DNA of 64,000 nt from Streptomyces griseoruber (GCF_001514205.1 NZ_KQ948764.1:124001-188000); one strand, 5' to 3'. Numbered from the stretch's first letter, positions 51,565 through 61,866 are shown. Notes: a model not told the origin generated them from the letters alone. Made by a program: numbers and translations.

Positions 51565-52331
51565 CCGCCACCGGCACCTACACCCCCCGGCCCGGCGCGG
51601 CCCCGCTCCCCCGCATGATCGCGGCGCAGGCGGCACTGGAGACGAAGATGCTCCTGCGCAACGGCGAGCAGCTGCTGCTCACCGTGGTGATCCCGACGCT
51701 GCTGCTGGTGCTGTTCGGCAGCGTGGACATCGTGGACACCGGCGCGGGCGAGGCGGTGGACTTCCTCACCCCCGGCATCCTCGCCCTGGCCGTCATGTCC
51801 ACGGCCTTCACGGGCCAGGCCATCGCGACGGGCTTCGAGCGCCGCTACGGCGTCCTGAAGCGCCTCGCGTCCTCCCCGCTCCCCCGCTGGGCGCTGATGG
51901 CGGCGAAGACCGCGTCCGTGCTGGTCACCGAGGTCCTCCAGGTGATCCTGCTGACGGTGATCGCCTTCGCGCTGGGCTGGGACCCGCACGGCGGCCCGCT
52001 CGCCGTACTGCTCCTCCTCGTCCTCGGCACGGCGGCCTTCTCCGGCCTCGGTCTGCTGATGGCGGGCACCCTGAAGGCGGAGGCGACCCTGGCCGCCGCC
52101 AACCTGGTCTTCCTGCTGCTGCTCGTGGGCGGCGGGGTCATCGTCCCGTTGGACAAGTTCCCGCCCGCCGCCCAGGACGTCCTCGGCCTGCTGCCGATCT
52201 CGGCCCTCTCCGACGGCCTGCGCGACGTCCTCCAGCACGGCGCGGGCATGCCGTGGGGGGATCTGGGGATCCTGGCGGTGTGGGCGGTGGCGGGGCTCGC
52301 GGCGGCCGGGCGGTTCTTCCGCTGGGAGTGA
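51561..52331 (+). CDS. ABC exporter permease (ABC-2 type)
   Basis: A 256-residue, six-helix ABC-2 permease. Seen are the helix LLLTVVIPTLLLVLFGS, the conserved YGVLKRLASSPLPR cytoplasmic segment, and the C-terminal FPPAAQDVLGLLPISALSDGL. It forms a two-gene DrrAB-like exporter with the upstream ATPase; the substrate could be a drug, lipid or antibiotic. Confidence 0.94.
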   Translation: MTATGTYTPRPGAAPLPRMIAAQAALETKMLLRNGEQLLLTVVIPTLLLVLFGSVDIVDTGAGEAVDFLTPGILALAVMSTAFTGQAIATGFERRYGVLKRLASSPLPRWALMAAKTASVLVTEVLQVILLTVIAFALGWDPHGGPLAVLLLLVLGTAAFSGLGLLMAGTLKAEATLAAANLVFLLLLVGGGVIVPLDKFPPAAQDVLGLLPISALSDGLRDVLQHGAGMPWGDLGILAVWAVAGLAAAGRFFRWE

Positions 52332-52382
52332 GGCAGTGGATGGGGCCGGATCCGGTCCCTGATGTGTCCGGCACGGTAGGCC

Positions 52383-55178
52383 GTGAGAGTGACGCGCGGG
52401 CGAAGGGGGAAGAGACGCCCCGTGTACGAGTCCGCGGATTCCTCGGGTGTGCGTGCGCTGCAACCCCTTCTGCACGACGTGGTGATCTGCGTCGCGGCCC
52501 CGGCCTTCGCCGCCTCGCCCCGGGACGGGCAGCTGCGCGGTCTGCAGGCGGAGGGCTTCTACGGCCATGACCGCAGGCTGCTGCACACGGCCTGTCTGCT
52601 GATCGACCGCCGTGAGCCGGAGCCGATCGGTGTGCAGCCCCTCGGGCCGGACCAGGTGCGGTTCACCTCCGTGCACCGCTATCCGGCCGACCGCACGGAC
52701 GACCCGACCGTGATCATCGAGCGGGTGCGCACGGCCGGCCGGGGCGAGAGCATCCTGCTGCGCAACGTCGGTACGGTCTCCCGGCTCCTCCATGTGGAGC
52801 TGGCGCTCGCCACGGATCTGGCGGACATCGCCGAGGTCAAGCGCGGCCGGACCGGTCCGCCGGTACGGTGCACCGCCGACGCCGCCGGCCGCGGGCTGGT
52901 GTGGGAAACACCGACGGGCCGGGCAGAGGTCCGCGCAACCGCCCCGGAAGCCCCGGCACGCGCCCTGGAACCGGACGGCGGGACCAGCACCCCTGAGCCG
53001 GACCACGGGACCGACACCACTCAACCGAACCACGGGACCGACACCACTCAACCGAACCACGGGACCGACACCACTCAACCGAACCACGGGACCGACACCA
53101 CTCAACCGGACCACGGGACCGACACCACTCAACCGAACCGCGGGACCGGCACCACTCAGCCGGACCACGGGACCGGCACCGCTCAGCCGGACGGCGGGAG
53201 GGGCGCCCATGAACCGGACCGCAGGGTCGGCACCCCGGAGCCAGCCCACAGGACCAGCGCCGCGATGCCGGACCACAGGCCGGGCGCCCCGGAACCGGAC
53301 CTCAGGACCAGCACCCTGAAGCCGGACCGCGGGCCGGGCGCCCCCGACGGCCGGACCGGCACCCCCGACGGGCGGACCGGCGCCCCCGACGGTCCGCCCG
53401 GCAACCCCCGCGACCCGGACAATCCACCCGGTAACCCCCGCAACCCCGACGGTCCGCCCGGCAACACCGGCAACCGGCAAGGAACTCCCGGCAACCCCGG
53501 CAACCCCGGCAACCCCGGCAACCCCGGCAACCGGCACGGGAACCCCGGCAGCCGGCCCGGCGCGGCTGGTGGCTCGGCCGGCCACCGTCCGGTCGACCCG
53601 CCCGGTGTCACCGACGGGCCCGAGGGCGGCACCTTCACCTGGCCCCGGCTTCTGTTGCGGCCCGGCGAGAGCCGGCAGCTCAGGCTGACGGTCGACGGTG
53701 GCGCGGTCCCCGCCCCGCCCGGGCATCCGGGGGCCCCGAGCACCGGGGCGCCCTGGAGCGAGCCGGTGGTGCGCGGCGACCGGCGGCTCGTCGCCCTGGT
53801 CCGCCGCGGCCTCGGCGACCTGGGGGCCCTGCGGCTCGCGGACCCCGAGCGCACCGCGCCCGACGGCCCCGAGGACCAGTTCATCGCGGCGGGCTGCCCC
53901 TGGTACCTGGCGCTGTTCGGGCGGGACTCGATCTGGTCGGCGCGGATGATGCTGCCGCTCGGCACCGGTCTGGCCCGCGGCACCCTGTGGGCGCTGGCCC
54001 GCCGCCAGGGCACGGCCCACGACGTGTTCCGCGAGGAGGCGCCGGGCCGGATCCTGCACGAGCTGCGCCCCGCCGACGCCGAACACGGCCACGGGCTGCG
54101 GCTGCCCTCGCGCTACTACGGCTCGGTCGACGCGACCCCGCTGTTCGTGACCCTGCTGGTGGAGGCCTGGCACTGGGGTCTGCCGGAGGAGGACGTGGCG
54201 GCGCTGCTGCCGTACGCCGAACGCGCGATGGAGTGGGTGCTGGAGACGAGCGCCGGGGACGAGGACGGACTGCTGCGCTATTACCCGCGTCCGGGCGGGC
54301 TGCGCCACCAGTCGTGGAAGGACAGCGAGGACGCGGTGCGGGACGCGGCGGGCCGCCGTATCGAGCCGCCGCTGGCGCTGTGCGAGGTGCAGGGGTATGC
54401 CTACCAGGCGGCGACCGGACTGGCCGAGCTGCTGGCGGCCCGGGCCCGCAAGGAGGACGCGGAACGGTTGCGGCTGTGGGCCACCGGGCTGCGCAAACGC
54501 TTCTCGGACGCGTTCTGGCTGGACTCGCCCGAGGGTCCCGCCCCCCGCTATGTGGCGATCGCGGTCGGCCGCGGCCTCGACCCGGTCAGCGGGCCGGCGT
54601 CCAACATGGGCCAGCTGCTGTCCACCGGGATCCTCGACCCGCGGGGCTGCCGGGACGTCGCGGCCTGGCTGGCCGCCCCGGAGCTGAACTCCGGGTGGGG
54701 TCTGCGCAGCCGCTCGGCCGCGCTGCCCGGCTTCAATCCGATGAGCTACCACGGCGGTTCCGTGTGGACCCATGACACGGCGATCGCGATCCAGGGACTG
54801 TGCGCGGCGGGGTGCGCCGCCGAGGCCGCCCAGCTCGCCGACGGCCTCCTGGAGGCGGCCGCCCACTTCGCCCACCGGATGCCGGAGCTGTACGGCGGGG
54901 ACGCCCGCACGGAGGGCTCCCCCGCCCCGCTCGCCTATCCGGCGGCGTGCCGGCCGCAGGGCTGGTCGGCGGCGTCGGGCGTGGCGGTGCTGGCGGCGCT
55001 GCTGGGGCTGCGGCCGGACGCGGGGCGCCGGACGTTGCGCGTACGGCCGACGCCGTTCGGTCCGCTGCATGTGTCGGGGCTGCGGCTGGCCGGCCAGGAG
55101 CTCTCCGTCCGGGTGGACCGGGAGGGCCGCAGCGGGGTGTCGGGGCTGCCGAAGGGCTGGGCCGTCACGACGGGCTGA
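52383..55178 (+). CDS. Glycogen-debranching-like amylo-alpha-1,6-glucosidase with disordered repeat insert
   Basis: A 931-residue protein. Residues 28-180 are the N-terminal GDE domain (LLHDVVICVAAPAFAASPRD, GLQAEGFYGHDRRLLHTACL). Residues about 415-931 are the (alpha/alpha)6 catalytic part: FGRDSIWSARMMLPLGTGLA, HQSWKDSEDA, GGSVWTHDTAIAI, ARTEGSPAPLAYPAACRPQG. Between them about 230 residues are low complexity: eight 9-residue GTDTTQPNH-type units, then Pro/Gly/Asn repeats. Other members lack this insert. The GTG at 52383 is the longest start; GTG 52422 is an option. The 3' end overlaps the convergent glycosyltransferase gene by 14 bp. Confidence 0.88.
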   Translation: MRVTRGRRGKRRPVYESADSSGVRALQPLLHDVVICVAAPAFAASPRDGQLRGLQAEGFYGHDRRLLHTACLLIDRREPEPIGVQPLGPDQVRFTSVHRYPADRTDDPTVIIERVRTAGRGESILLRNVGTVSRLLHVELALATDLADIAEVKRGRTGPPVRCTADAAGRGLVWETPTGRAEVRATAPEAPARALEPDGGTSTPEPDHGTDTTQPNHGTDTTQPNHGTDTTQPNHGTDTTQPDHGTDTTQPNRGTGTTQPDHGTGTAQPDGGRGAHEPDRRVGTPEPAHRTSAAMPDHRPGAPEPDLRTSTLKPDRGPGAPDGRTGTPDGRTGAPDGPPGNPRDPDNPPGNPRNPDGPPGNTGNRQGTPGNPGNPGNPGNPGNRHGNPGSRPGAAGGSAGHRPVDPPGVTDGPEGGTFTWPRLLLRPGESRQLRLTVDGGAVPAPPGHPGAPSTGAPWSEPVVRGDRRLVALVRRGLGDLGALRLADPERTAPDGPEDQFIAAGCPWYLALFGRDSIWSARMMLPLGTGLARGTLWALARRQGTAHDVFREEAPGRILHELRPADAEHGHGLRLPSRYYGSVDATPLFVTLLVEAWHWGLPEEDVAALLPYAERAMEWVLETSAGDEDGLLRYYPRPGGLRHQSWKDSEDAVRDAAGRRIEPPLALCEVQGYAYQAATGLAELLAARARKEDAERLRLWATGLRKRFSDAFWLDSPEGPAPRYVAIAVGRGLDPVSGPASNMGQLLSTGILDPRGCRDVAAWLAAPELNSGWGLRSRSAALPGFNPMSYHGGSVWTHDTAIAIQGLCAAGCAAEAAQLADGLLEAAAHFAHRMPELYGGDARTEGSPAPLAYPAACRPQGWSAASGVAVLAALLGLRPDAGRRTLRVRPTPFGPLHVSGLRLAGQELSVRVDREGRSGVSGLPKGWAVTTG
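52980..53195. repeat. 27-bp coding minisatellite in the debranching-like gene
   Basis: Eight tandem 27-bp units, the central ones near identical (GGGACCGACACCACTCAACC followed by GAACCAC), encode nine residues each, so copy changes keep the frame. It is followed by further diverged Pro/Asp-rich units. Confidence 0.92.
53400..53537. repeat. 9-bp PGN-type repeats in the debranching-like gene
   Basis: GGCAACCCC units, five in perfect tandem near 53489-53530 (GNPGNPGNP), preceded by longer PPGNPRDPDN-type repeats. A second slippage-prone coding tract in the same insert. Confidence 0.85.
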
Positions 55179-56340
55179 GCTGCTCCCGATACAGGTCGAG
55201 CATCGGTTCCAGATAGAACCGCCGCAGATCGAAGTGGCGTACGACGTGCTCCCGGGCGCGTCGTCCCACCGCCTCGGCGCGGGCGGGATCGTCGAGGAGC
55301 AGCGCGATGCGGTCGGCCAGTCCGGCCACGTTGCGGTCGGGCACCAGGAAGCCGATCTCCTCGTCCGCCTCGATGCCCTCGTCCAGTCCGCCCATCCGGG
55401 TGACGACGACGGGCCGGGCCGCGCACATCGCCTCCAGCGGGGCCAGTCCCATGGGCTCGTCGAACATCGACGGATAAACCACGACGGAGGCTCTTTCGTA
55501 GAGCGCCCGCATATGGTCCACTCCGGCCTCGGTGAATTCGACGACCCCCTCCGGAATGTTCAGTTCCTTAATGAGTTCCTGCAATTCTCCATGGAATCCG
55601 ACCGTTTCGCCGTGGAAATCGACCGTATTCTCGACACCGGTCCGCATCAGCACCAGCCGGGGCGTCACCCGGGGTCCGGGCCGGTTCTGGATGATGTGGT
55701 GCACGGCCCTGATCGCCAGCTCGGCCCCCTTGTCGGGGATCAGCCGCGCCGGGAGCAGCACCATCCCTGGTTCCTGCACTCCGGAGACGGGCACGTCGAG
55801 GTAGGCCGCGGTGTCGATGCCCAGGTAGCGGCGCTCGACCTTGAAGCCGAGCTGCCGGGTGCAGGCCTCGCTGAGGAAGTCGGAGACCGCGAAGTGGAGA
55901 TGCCAGTCGCGGCAGGCCTCGGCCGCCGGATTCGTCTCCTCGTGCCAGATGCTGTGGTACGTGTGCAGCAGCCGCAGGCCGAGTTCCTCGCTGAGTCCGG
56001 CGAGCGCGCGGGCCGGCGCGTCCGAGAAGTGGTGCAGATTGTGGCCGTGGACGATCCTGATCCCCCGACGGGTGATCAACTCTCTGAACCAGGACGTGAG
56101 TCCGGGCTCCCCGGGAGCCGGGAGCGCGTCCGGCGAGAGGTCCAGTCCCGAGTGCCGCTCGATGGTGACGGTGCCCTCGCCCCCGGTGCCGGACCGGCCC
56201 GGCACCGCCGCCCCGGGTGTCCCGGTGAAGACCGTGACATCCACCCCGTGGGCCGCGAGCAGGCGCGAGAACTGCCACAGATGGGTCTCCACCCCGCCCA
56301 CGCAGGGGGGAAAGGACCAGTGCACCAGTCCCACATGCAT
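55165..56340 (-). CDS. GT4-family glycosyltransferase
   Basis: A 391-residue GT-B glycosyltransferase. The N-terminal LVHWSFPPCVGGVETHLWQF acceptor loop, the LLPARLIPDKGAELAIRAV donor motif, and the C-terminal PMGLAPLEAMCAARPVVVTR E-x7-E region are typical of the GT4 family. ATG 56340 follows GGATCAGAGA. Convergent with the debranching-like gene, so a role in storage or capsular glucan is possible but unproven. Confidence 0.92.
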   Translation of the reverse strand: MHVGLVHWSFPPCVGGVETHLWQFSRLLAAHGVDVTVFTGTPGAAVPGRSGTGGEGTVTIERHSGLDLSPDALPAPGEPGLTSWFRELITRRGIRIVHGHNLHHFSDAPARALAGLSEELGLRLLHTYHSIWHEETNPAAEACRDWHLHFAVSDFLSEACTRQLGFKVERRYLGIDTAAYLDVPVSGVQEPGMVLLPARLIPDKGAELAIRAVHHIIQNRPGPRVTPRLVLMRTGVENTVDFHGETVGFHGELQELIKELNIPEGVVEFTEAGVDHMRALYERASVVVYPSMFDEPMGLAPLEAMCAARPVVVTRMGGLDEGIEADEEIGFLVPDRNVAGLADRIALLLDDPARAEAVGRRAREHVVRHFDLRRFYLEPMLDLYREQLSPS

Positions 56341-56533
56341 TCTCTGATCCTCTGACAGTGCGTCCACGCCGCCTCCGAGGGCGATTGGGAGGTGCGCAGA
56401 CGTAGGAACAATTCTGCTGCACATATATGGAAGACGGAGTATGGCCCTTGGACAATGAGGGGTTCAACCTCGACCGGCGCGGGAATCGTCGCACACACGG
56501 CGCGGGCAGGGGATGTGACACGGGGGAGCCGCC

Positions 56534-59292
56534 ATGGGAGCGTCAAGGAACAACGGGGACGGATCGGGCAAGAGGCTGTTGGTCGGCCTGTACACGGCCA
56601 CGACGGGTTCGGTGGCGGTGCTGCCGATCGTGGCCGATCACGCGAACGGCCCCGCGCTGTGGGCCGTCGTCTCGGTGACGGGCCTTCTCGGCGCCGCCTC
56701 CGCCTTCTTCACCCGGCACTCGCTCGGGCGGGGCGCGGGATCCTCCGCCGAGGAGCCGGGCTCCACGGAGTCCCCGTACGTCCCTCCGCACAACCTGCCC
56801 TCCCTCTCCCGCTACTTCACCGGCCGGGACACCGAACTGGGGCGCGTCCGGGAGATGCTGACGGACGGCGACCAGCAGGGCGCCCCGCGGCGGATCGTCG
56901 TCATCCACGGCATGGGCGGCGCCGGGAAGACCCAGCTCGCCGTGGCCCACGCCCGCACCCACGCGCAGGCCGACACCACCACGCTGACCTGGTGGCTGCC
57001 CGCCACCAGCACCGAGCGGCTGCGCGACCGGCTGCTCGAACTCGCCGCCATCCTGGGCCTGCCCGCCCATGAGAGCGAGTACGTGGTGCTGTCCCGGCTG
57101 TGGGGGTGGCTGCGCGACAACCCGGGCTGGCTGCTGGTGTACGACAACGTGCAGCCGGACGGCGACGGGGCCGGGCCGCCGGCCGACGGCCCGCACGGGC
57201 TGGAGCAGTTCCTGCCGTCGGACCAGTGCCGGGGCACGATCCTGATCACCACCCGGGTCCGCCAGGGCTGGGCCGAGCTGACCGAGCACCGGCTGGAGCT
57301 GCTCGGCCTCAGCCCCACCCGGGGCCGCGCCTTCCTGCGGCTGCGCATAGACGGCGCGGCCGAGGACACCGAGGACGCGTCGCTCGACGCGCTGGGCCGG
57401 CAGCTGGGCTGGCTGCCGCTGGACCTGGAGACCGCCGGCGCCTACATCGAGCGGGAGGGCATCAGCGTCGAGGACTATCTGGCCCAGCTGCCCGAGCACA
57501 CCTCGACGAACGGCTTCGAGACGTTCCGGCTGTCGGTCGAGCGGATCTCGCGCGAGGCGCCGGAGGCGGAGAACCTGCTGCGGCTGTGCTCCTACCTGGC
57601 CTCCGAGGACGTACCGCACTCCGCGCTGTACGAGCACCGGGCGGTGCTGCCGGACGGGCTGCGGCGGGCCATGGAGAGCGAGCGGGTCTTCCATCCCATG
57701 GTCCGGGAGCTGGTCGAGCACTCGCTGCTCACGGTGAGCGGTGACCAGCGCAGGGGCTCGGTGACGTTCGGGGTGCATCCGCGGGTGCGCCAGTTCATCC
57801 GCAGCCGGATGGACCAGGACGACCGGGTCCTGTGGTCGCAGGTCGCGGTGCGGCTGGTGGAGGCCGCGTTCCCGGCGTGGCCGGAGCAGCCGGAGGTGCG
57901 CAGCGCCTGCGAGCGTCTGATGCCGCACGCCGACGCGGTGATCACCGAGGTGTCCTGGGCCTCGGACGACCGGGTCGCCCGCGGGACGGCCCGCCGGGCG
58001 CTGATCGAGTTACTCCACCGCGTCGCGTCTACCAGGAGCAGCGCTGCAACTGGACGCGCGCGCTGACCTTCTTCCAGTGGGAGGCGGAGCTGCGGCAGGG
58101 CTCCGGTGCCCCGGACGGCGCGGACGCGCTCGGCCGGGTCACGGCCCGGCTCGCGGTGGCCCGGCAGCACTATCTGCTGGCCCACCTCGACGACGCGCAC
58201 GACGAATGCCTCAAGGCGCTGGTGCAGTGCCGGCGTCACACCGGCGACGGCCCCGCGTTCGTCGAGCTGGAGGCGCTGTGCCACCGCCAGTACGGGGGCA
58301 TCCTGCGCGAGAAGATCCTCTTCGACGGGGCGCTGGACGCGGTCCGCGAGGCCGTCCGGATCTACGAGGCCCAGGAGGACCACGAGCCGGGCTGGGAGAG
58401 CCTGGAGTGGGCGGTCGCCGAGCAGGAGATCGGCATGATCCACCGCAACGCGGGCCGGCTCTCGCTCGCCCTGGAGTCGTACGCCCGCGCCGAGGCCCGT
58501 ATCCCGCAGCGGGCCAGCCAGGTGCCGGCCCAGCATGTGCTGTTCCAGGCGATGCTGCGGCGGGACGTGGGCATCGTCGCGCAGGACCGCGGCGACCTGG
58601 GCACCGCCGAGGCCATGCTGGAGGACGCCCTCGCGGTGTTCCGGGAGCACCGGGGGCTGGAGGACTTCGAGACGTCCCAGGTCGCCAAGTTCCTGGCCGA
58701 CGTCCGCCGCCGGCAGGCCGAGGACCTGCGCGAGCGGGCCCGGGCCACCTGGCATCCGCTGCGCCGGCGCGAGCTGCACCGGCAGGGCGAGGAGAAGCTG
58801 CGCTCGGCGGCCGAGCTGCTGGAGCCCGTGCTGGAGCTGCACTACAACCGCAGCGAGGCCGAGCCGCACAAGTACGCCGCCTGCCTGAACAAGATGGGCT
58901 CGTTGCAGGCCGCGCAGGGGCTGCTGGTGGAGGCCCTGGAGACGTTCGACCGGGCGCACGGCATCTACACGCGGAAGTACGGCAGCGACCACCACTACCG
59001 GGCGAAGACCCTCTCCCGTCTCGGCCCGGTCCTGCTGACGGCCGGGGACCGGGCGGGCGCGGAGGTGGTGCTGCGCGAGGCCGAACGCATCTTCCGGGCC
59101 CGTCTGGGCGACGACCACCCCTCGCTGGTGGCGGTGTACGAACGGCTCGCCGAGTGCACCGACGACGAGCGGGAGGCCGCGGACTTCCTGGGCCGGGCCG
59201 AGCGCATCGCCACGGCCCTGTGGCACGGCACCCCGCCGCCGCCCGACGACACCCGCGAGGACCCGGCGCTCGTCGAGACCCGGCCTTCGTGA
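56534..59292 (+). pseudogene. STAND-type (NB-ARC-TPR) NTPase gene with a frameshift
   Basis: Two open frames make one protein: 56534 to about 58020 and about 58022 to 59292. The first has two N-terminal membrane helices, the P-loop VIHGMGGAGKTQLAVAHA (about residues 123-140), Walker B GWLLVYDNV, LITTRVRQG and a winged-helix region. The second is all TPR repeats (LAHLDDAHDECLKALVQ, AACLNKMGSLQAAQGLLVEA). The change of frame lies in CACCGCGTCGCGTCTACC around 58016-58033, where a missing single G (GTCGGCGTC) would restore a 919-residue protein. It is either a true decay or a sequencing error. Such NTPases act in signalling or defence. Confidence 0.85.
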
Positions 59293-59339
59293 CGCCGGGA
59301 GCCGACCCTCGTGAAAGCGTGCACAAGCGGCGGCCTACG

Positions 59340-60350
59340 ATGGTGGGCGTGCCGAACGTGACCCGTACCGACGCCGTGGCAGCGCTGCGCAACCCGCTCG
59401 CCTTCATCTCCGAACGCTGGACCCCGGCGCCCCGGACGGTTCAGCGGGCCGCCCTGTCCGCGCTCGTGATGTCGGTGGTCATCGTGGTCACCGGCGGGGC
59501 CGTACGCCTGACGGGCTCCGGTCTGGGCTGCCCGACCTGGCCCAAGTGCACGGCCGACTCGCTCACCGCGACCAGCGCGATGGGCTTCCACGGCGCCATC
59601 GAGTTCGGCAACCGCATGCTGACGTACGTGCTGTGCGCCGCCGTCGGCTGGGCGATCATCGCCGCGCGCTCGGAGAAGCCGCGGCGTGCGGGGCTGACCC
59701 GGCTGGGGTGGGCGCAGTTCTGGCTGGTGATGAGCAACGCGGTGCTCGGCGGGATCGTGGTGCTGGTCGGCCTCAACCCGTACACGGTCGCCGCGCACTT
59801 CCTGCTGGCCTCGGCGCTGATCGCGGTCGCCGCGCTGATGTGGCAGCGCACCCGGGAGGGTGACGGGGAGCCCCGGCCGCTGGTCGGCAAGCCGGTGCAG
59901 CAGCTGGTGTGGTTCCTGGTCCTCGCCTCGTCGCTGCTGATCGCGGTCGGCACGGTGGTGACCGGGGCGGGTCCGCACGCGGGTGACTCCAGCGAGGTCG
60001 AGCGGATGCCGCTGGACTGGGAGACGGTGGCCAAGCTGCACGCCGTGCTCGCGTGGATCGTGGTGACGCTGACCTTCGCCCTGTGGTTCATCCTCAAGGC
60101 GGTCGACGCCCCGCGCGGTCCGCTGAACCGTACCCGGGAACTGTTCCTGGTGCTGCTCGCGCAGGGTGTCATCGGTTACGTCCAGTACTTCACCAACCTT
60201 CCCGAGGTGCTGGTGGGACTGCACATGCTCGGGTCGGCCCTGGTGTGGATCTGGGTGCTGCTGGTGCTGCTGGCGCTGCGTGAGCGTCCGGCGGCGACGG
60301 CCGGTCTGCCGGGTCCGGTGGCGGAGGCCGCGGTCCGCTCGAACGCCTGA
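59340..60350 (+). CDS. ctaA: Heme A synthase (COX15/CtaA)
   Basis: A 336-residue eight-helix protein converting haem O to haem A for cytochrome aa3 oxidase. Seen are GGAVRLTGSGLGCPTWPKC (cysteine loop), a helix His in MGFHGAIEFGNRML, TVVTGAGPHAGDSSEVERMP, a KLHAVLAWIVV helix and GLHMLGSALVW with haem-ligand His residues. A TACGAT -10-like box overlaps the ATG, so a leaderless start at GTG 59349 is an alternative. ctaB lies 1.5 kb on, on the other strand. Confidence 0.93.
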   Translation: MVGVPNVTRTDAVAALRNPLAFISERWTPAPRTVQRAALSALVMSVVIVVTGGAVRLTGSGLGCPTWPKCTADSLTATSAMGFHGAIEFGNRMLTYVLCAAVGWAIIAARSEKPRRAGLTRLGWAQFWLVMSNAVLGGIVVLVGLNPYTVAAHFLLASALIAVAALMWQRTREGDGEPRPLVGKPVQQLVWFLVLASSLLIAVGTVVTGAGPHAGDSSEVERMPLDWETVAKLHAVLAWIVVTLTFALWFILKAVDAPRGPLNRTRELFLVLLAQGVIGYVQYFTNLPEVLVGLHMLGSALVWIWVLLVLLALRERPAATAGLPGPVAEAAVRSNA

Positions 60351-60353
60351 CGT

Positions 60354-61460
60354 TCAGCTCAGCCCGTACACCCGCCGGGCGTTCCCCGCCGCCACCATTC
60401 CCGCCACCCGCTGGGCGTCCGTCAGGGACCACGCGCCCTCGGCGACCCAGCCGCCCAGGATCCGGCCGAGGGCCTCACGGAACAGCCGGGCGCCGACCAC
60501 GTGCAGCTCGGGCAGCGCCTGTGCCCCGCTGGAGAACAGGACCTTGCCGAAGGGGGCCAGTTCCAGGATCTCCGCGAGGACCGTCGCGGCGCGGGCGCCG
60601 GTGCGGACGAGCGCGGCACCGGAGTCGGCGTAGACGTGCGGGAAGACGGCGGCGAGGTGGGCGGCCTGGCGGTGGTAGGGGTAGCCGTGCAGCAGGATCA
60701 GGTCGGTGCCGAGGCCGGCGGTCGCGCGGAGGAAGCCGGTGAGCAGCACGGGGTCGGTGCGGTCGATGCGCAGGCCCGGTTCGCCGAGTCCGGCGTGCAG
60801 TTGGAGGGGCAGTCCCGAGGCGACGGCGATCCACAGCAGGTGCCGTAGCAGCACGGGGTCGCGCAGCTCGCCGCCGACGCGGCGGGCGGCCAGCCAGCGG
60901 CCCGCGGCGCCCCGCACCTCACCGGGGCCGGGCGGTTCGGGCGCCAGGGCGAGGCCGTGCCGGACCCCGGCGACGGAGGTGAAGGCGACGGCGCCGGCGG
61001 CGGCCGAGTGGACGGCCTCGGCGAGATTGGCGAGAAAGGCCTCGACGGTGCCGGAGGTGTCGGCGACCTGCTCGGCCAGCAGTTCGAGGCGGACGATCTC
61101 CCGGGCGTCGGCGGCCCCCGCGGAGGCCAGCTCCTGCGGGTGGGTGAGGTCGCCGGGCAGTCCGGTGTCGACGAGGTAGGTCGTGATGCCGCTGCCGCGC
61201 AGCAGTCTGCGGCCCGACTCCAGTACGCCGAGTTCACGCCGCCGGGCGAGATAGCGGGCGGGTGTGCAGTGCGGTTCCAGGCCGAGCAGCGGGGGGCACC
61301 AGCGGCGTACGGCGAACCCGGTCTGGGTGTCGAAGAGGGTCGTACCGGGGGCGGGCGGGCCCTCGGTACGGGCCAGCTGGGCCTCGAAGGTGCCGAGACC
61401 CAGCTCGGTTCTGAGCACGCCGTGGCAGTACTGGTCCACCAGGGACGGCGTTTCGATCAT
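60354..61460 (-). CDS. Amidohydrolase-family protein
   Basis: A 368-residue TIM-barrel amidohydrolase of the Amidohydro_2 group. Seen are VDQYCHGVL (an altered HxH position), LPLQLHAGLGE, ILLHGYPYHRQAAHLAAVF, VYADSGAALVRTG, KVLFSSGAQALPEL, and a C-terminal NARRVYGL. This is the type related to FluG N-terminal domains and uronate isomerase-like enzymes. Its substrate is unknown. It is placed between ctaA and ctaB as in other Streptomyces. Confidence 0.85.
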   Translation of the reverse strand: MIETPSLVDQYCHGVLRTELGLGTFEAQLARTEGPPAPGTTLFDTQTGFAVRRWCPPLLGLEPHCTPARYLARRRELGVLESGRRLLRGSGITTYLVDTGLPGDLTHPQELASAGAADAREIVRLELLAEQVADTSGTVEAFLANLAEAVHSAAAGAVAFTSVAGVRHGLALAPEPPGPGEVRGAAGRWLAARRVGGELRDPVLLRHLLWIAVASGLPLQLHAGLGEPGLRIDRTDPVLLTGFLRATAGLGTDLILLHGYPYHRQAAHLAAVFPHVYADSGAALVRTGARAATVLAEILELAPFGKVLFSSGAQALPELHVVGARLFREALGRILGGWVAEGAWSLTDAQRVAGMVAAGNARRVYGLS

Positions 61461-61533
61461 CGGGACTCCCGCGACTGGACCTCGTACCGCTGAAGGTCCT
61501 AACGGGTGAACCCGGTGTCAGGTGTTGGGTCGG

Positions 61534-61866
61534 TCAGCCGTTGCTCGGTCCGCCCACCTGGATTCCGGCCATGCGGGTCCATTCGTACGGTCCCGTCCTC
61601 ACCTTGGCCGCGAACTCGCCGTCGAAGGACTCGTGGACCGTGATGCCGGCCTTCTCCACGGCCTTCTCGGCGATCTCCACGGAGGGCGCCACGAGGTCGC
61701 CCCAGCCGCCGTCCTCGCCGACGAGGACGATCCGGGCCCCGCGCTCCCCGATGTACGCGACCTGGCCCTCGGCCCCGCCGTGCTCCTTGGAGAAGGCGCT
61801 GATCTGGTGGGCGAGGCGGGCGATGCGGCGCCCGTCCTTCGCGTCAACCTGCTGCGTGTCTGCCAT
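61534..61866 (-). CDS. Conserved small Streptomyces protein of unknown function
   Basis: A 110-residue soluble protein (ISAFSKEHGGAEGQVAYIGE, VLVGEDGGWGDLVAPSVEIA). No known motif is recognised. It is a stand-alone gene 55 bp from the ctaB stop on the same strand. Normal codon use and a good frame support it. Confidence 0.8.
   Translation of the reverse strand: MADTQQVDAKDGRRIARLAHQISAFSKEHGGAEGQVAYIGERGARIVLVGEDGGWGDLVAPSVEIAEKAVEKAGITVHESFDGEFAAKVRTGPYEWTRMAGIQVGGPSNG

Noticed and set aside
49754..52331. An antibiotic biosynthetic or resistance island made of AAC(3)-like and ABC exporter genes
   Set aside because: No biosynthetic genes are near, and both families are common in Streptomyces cores; resistance cannot be claimed from context.
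52980..53195. CRISPR-like array
   Set aside because: Repeats are directly tandem without unique spacers and in frame with a coding sequence.
50061..55070. A very long open frame (1669 codons) on the minus strand
   Set aside because: It is antisense to the ABC exporter, debranching-like gene and others; the open frame follows from high GC and third-position bias, and its sequence is Arg/Pro/Ala-rich without domains.
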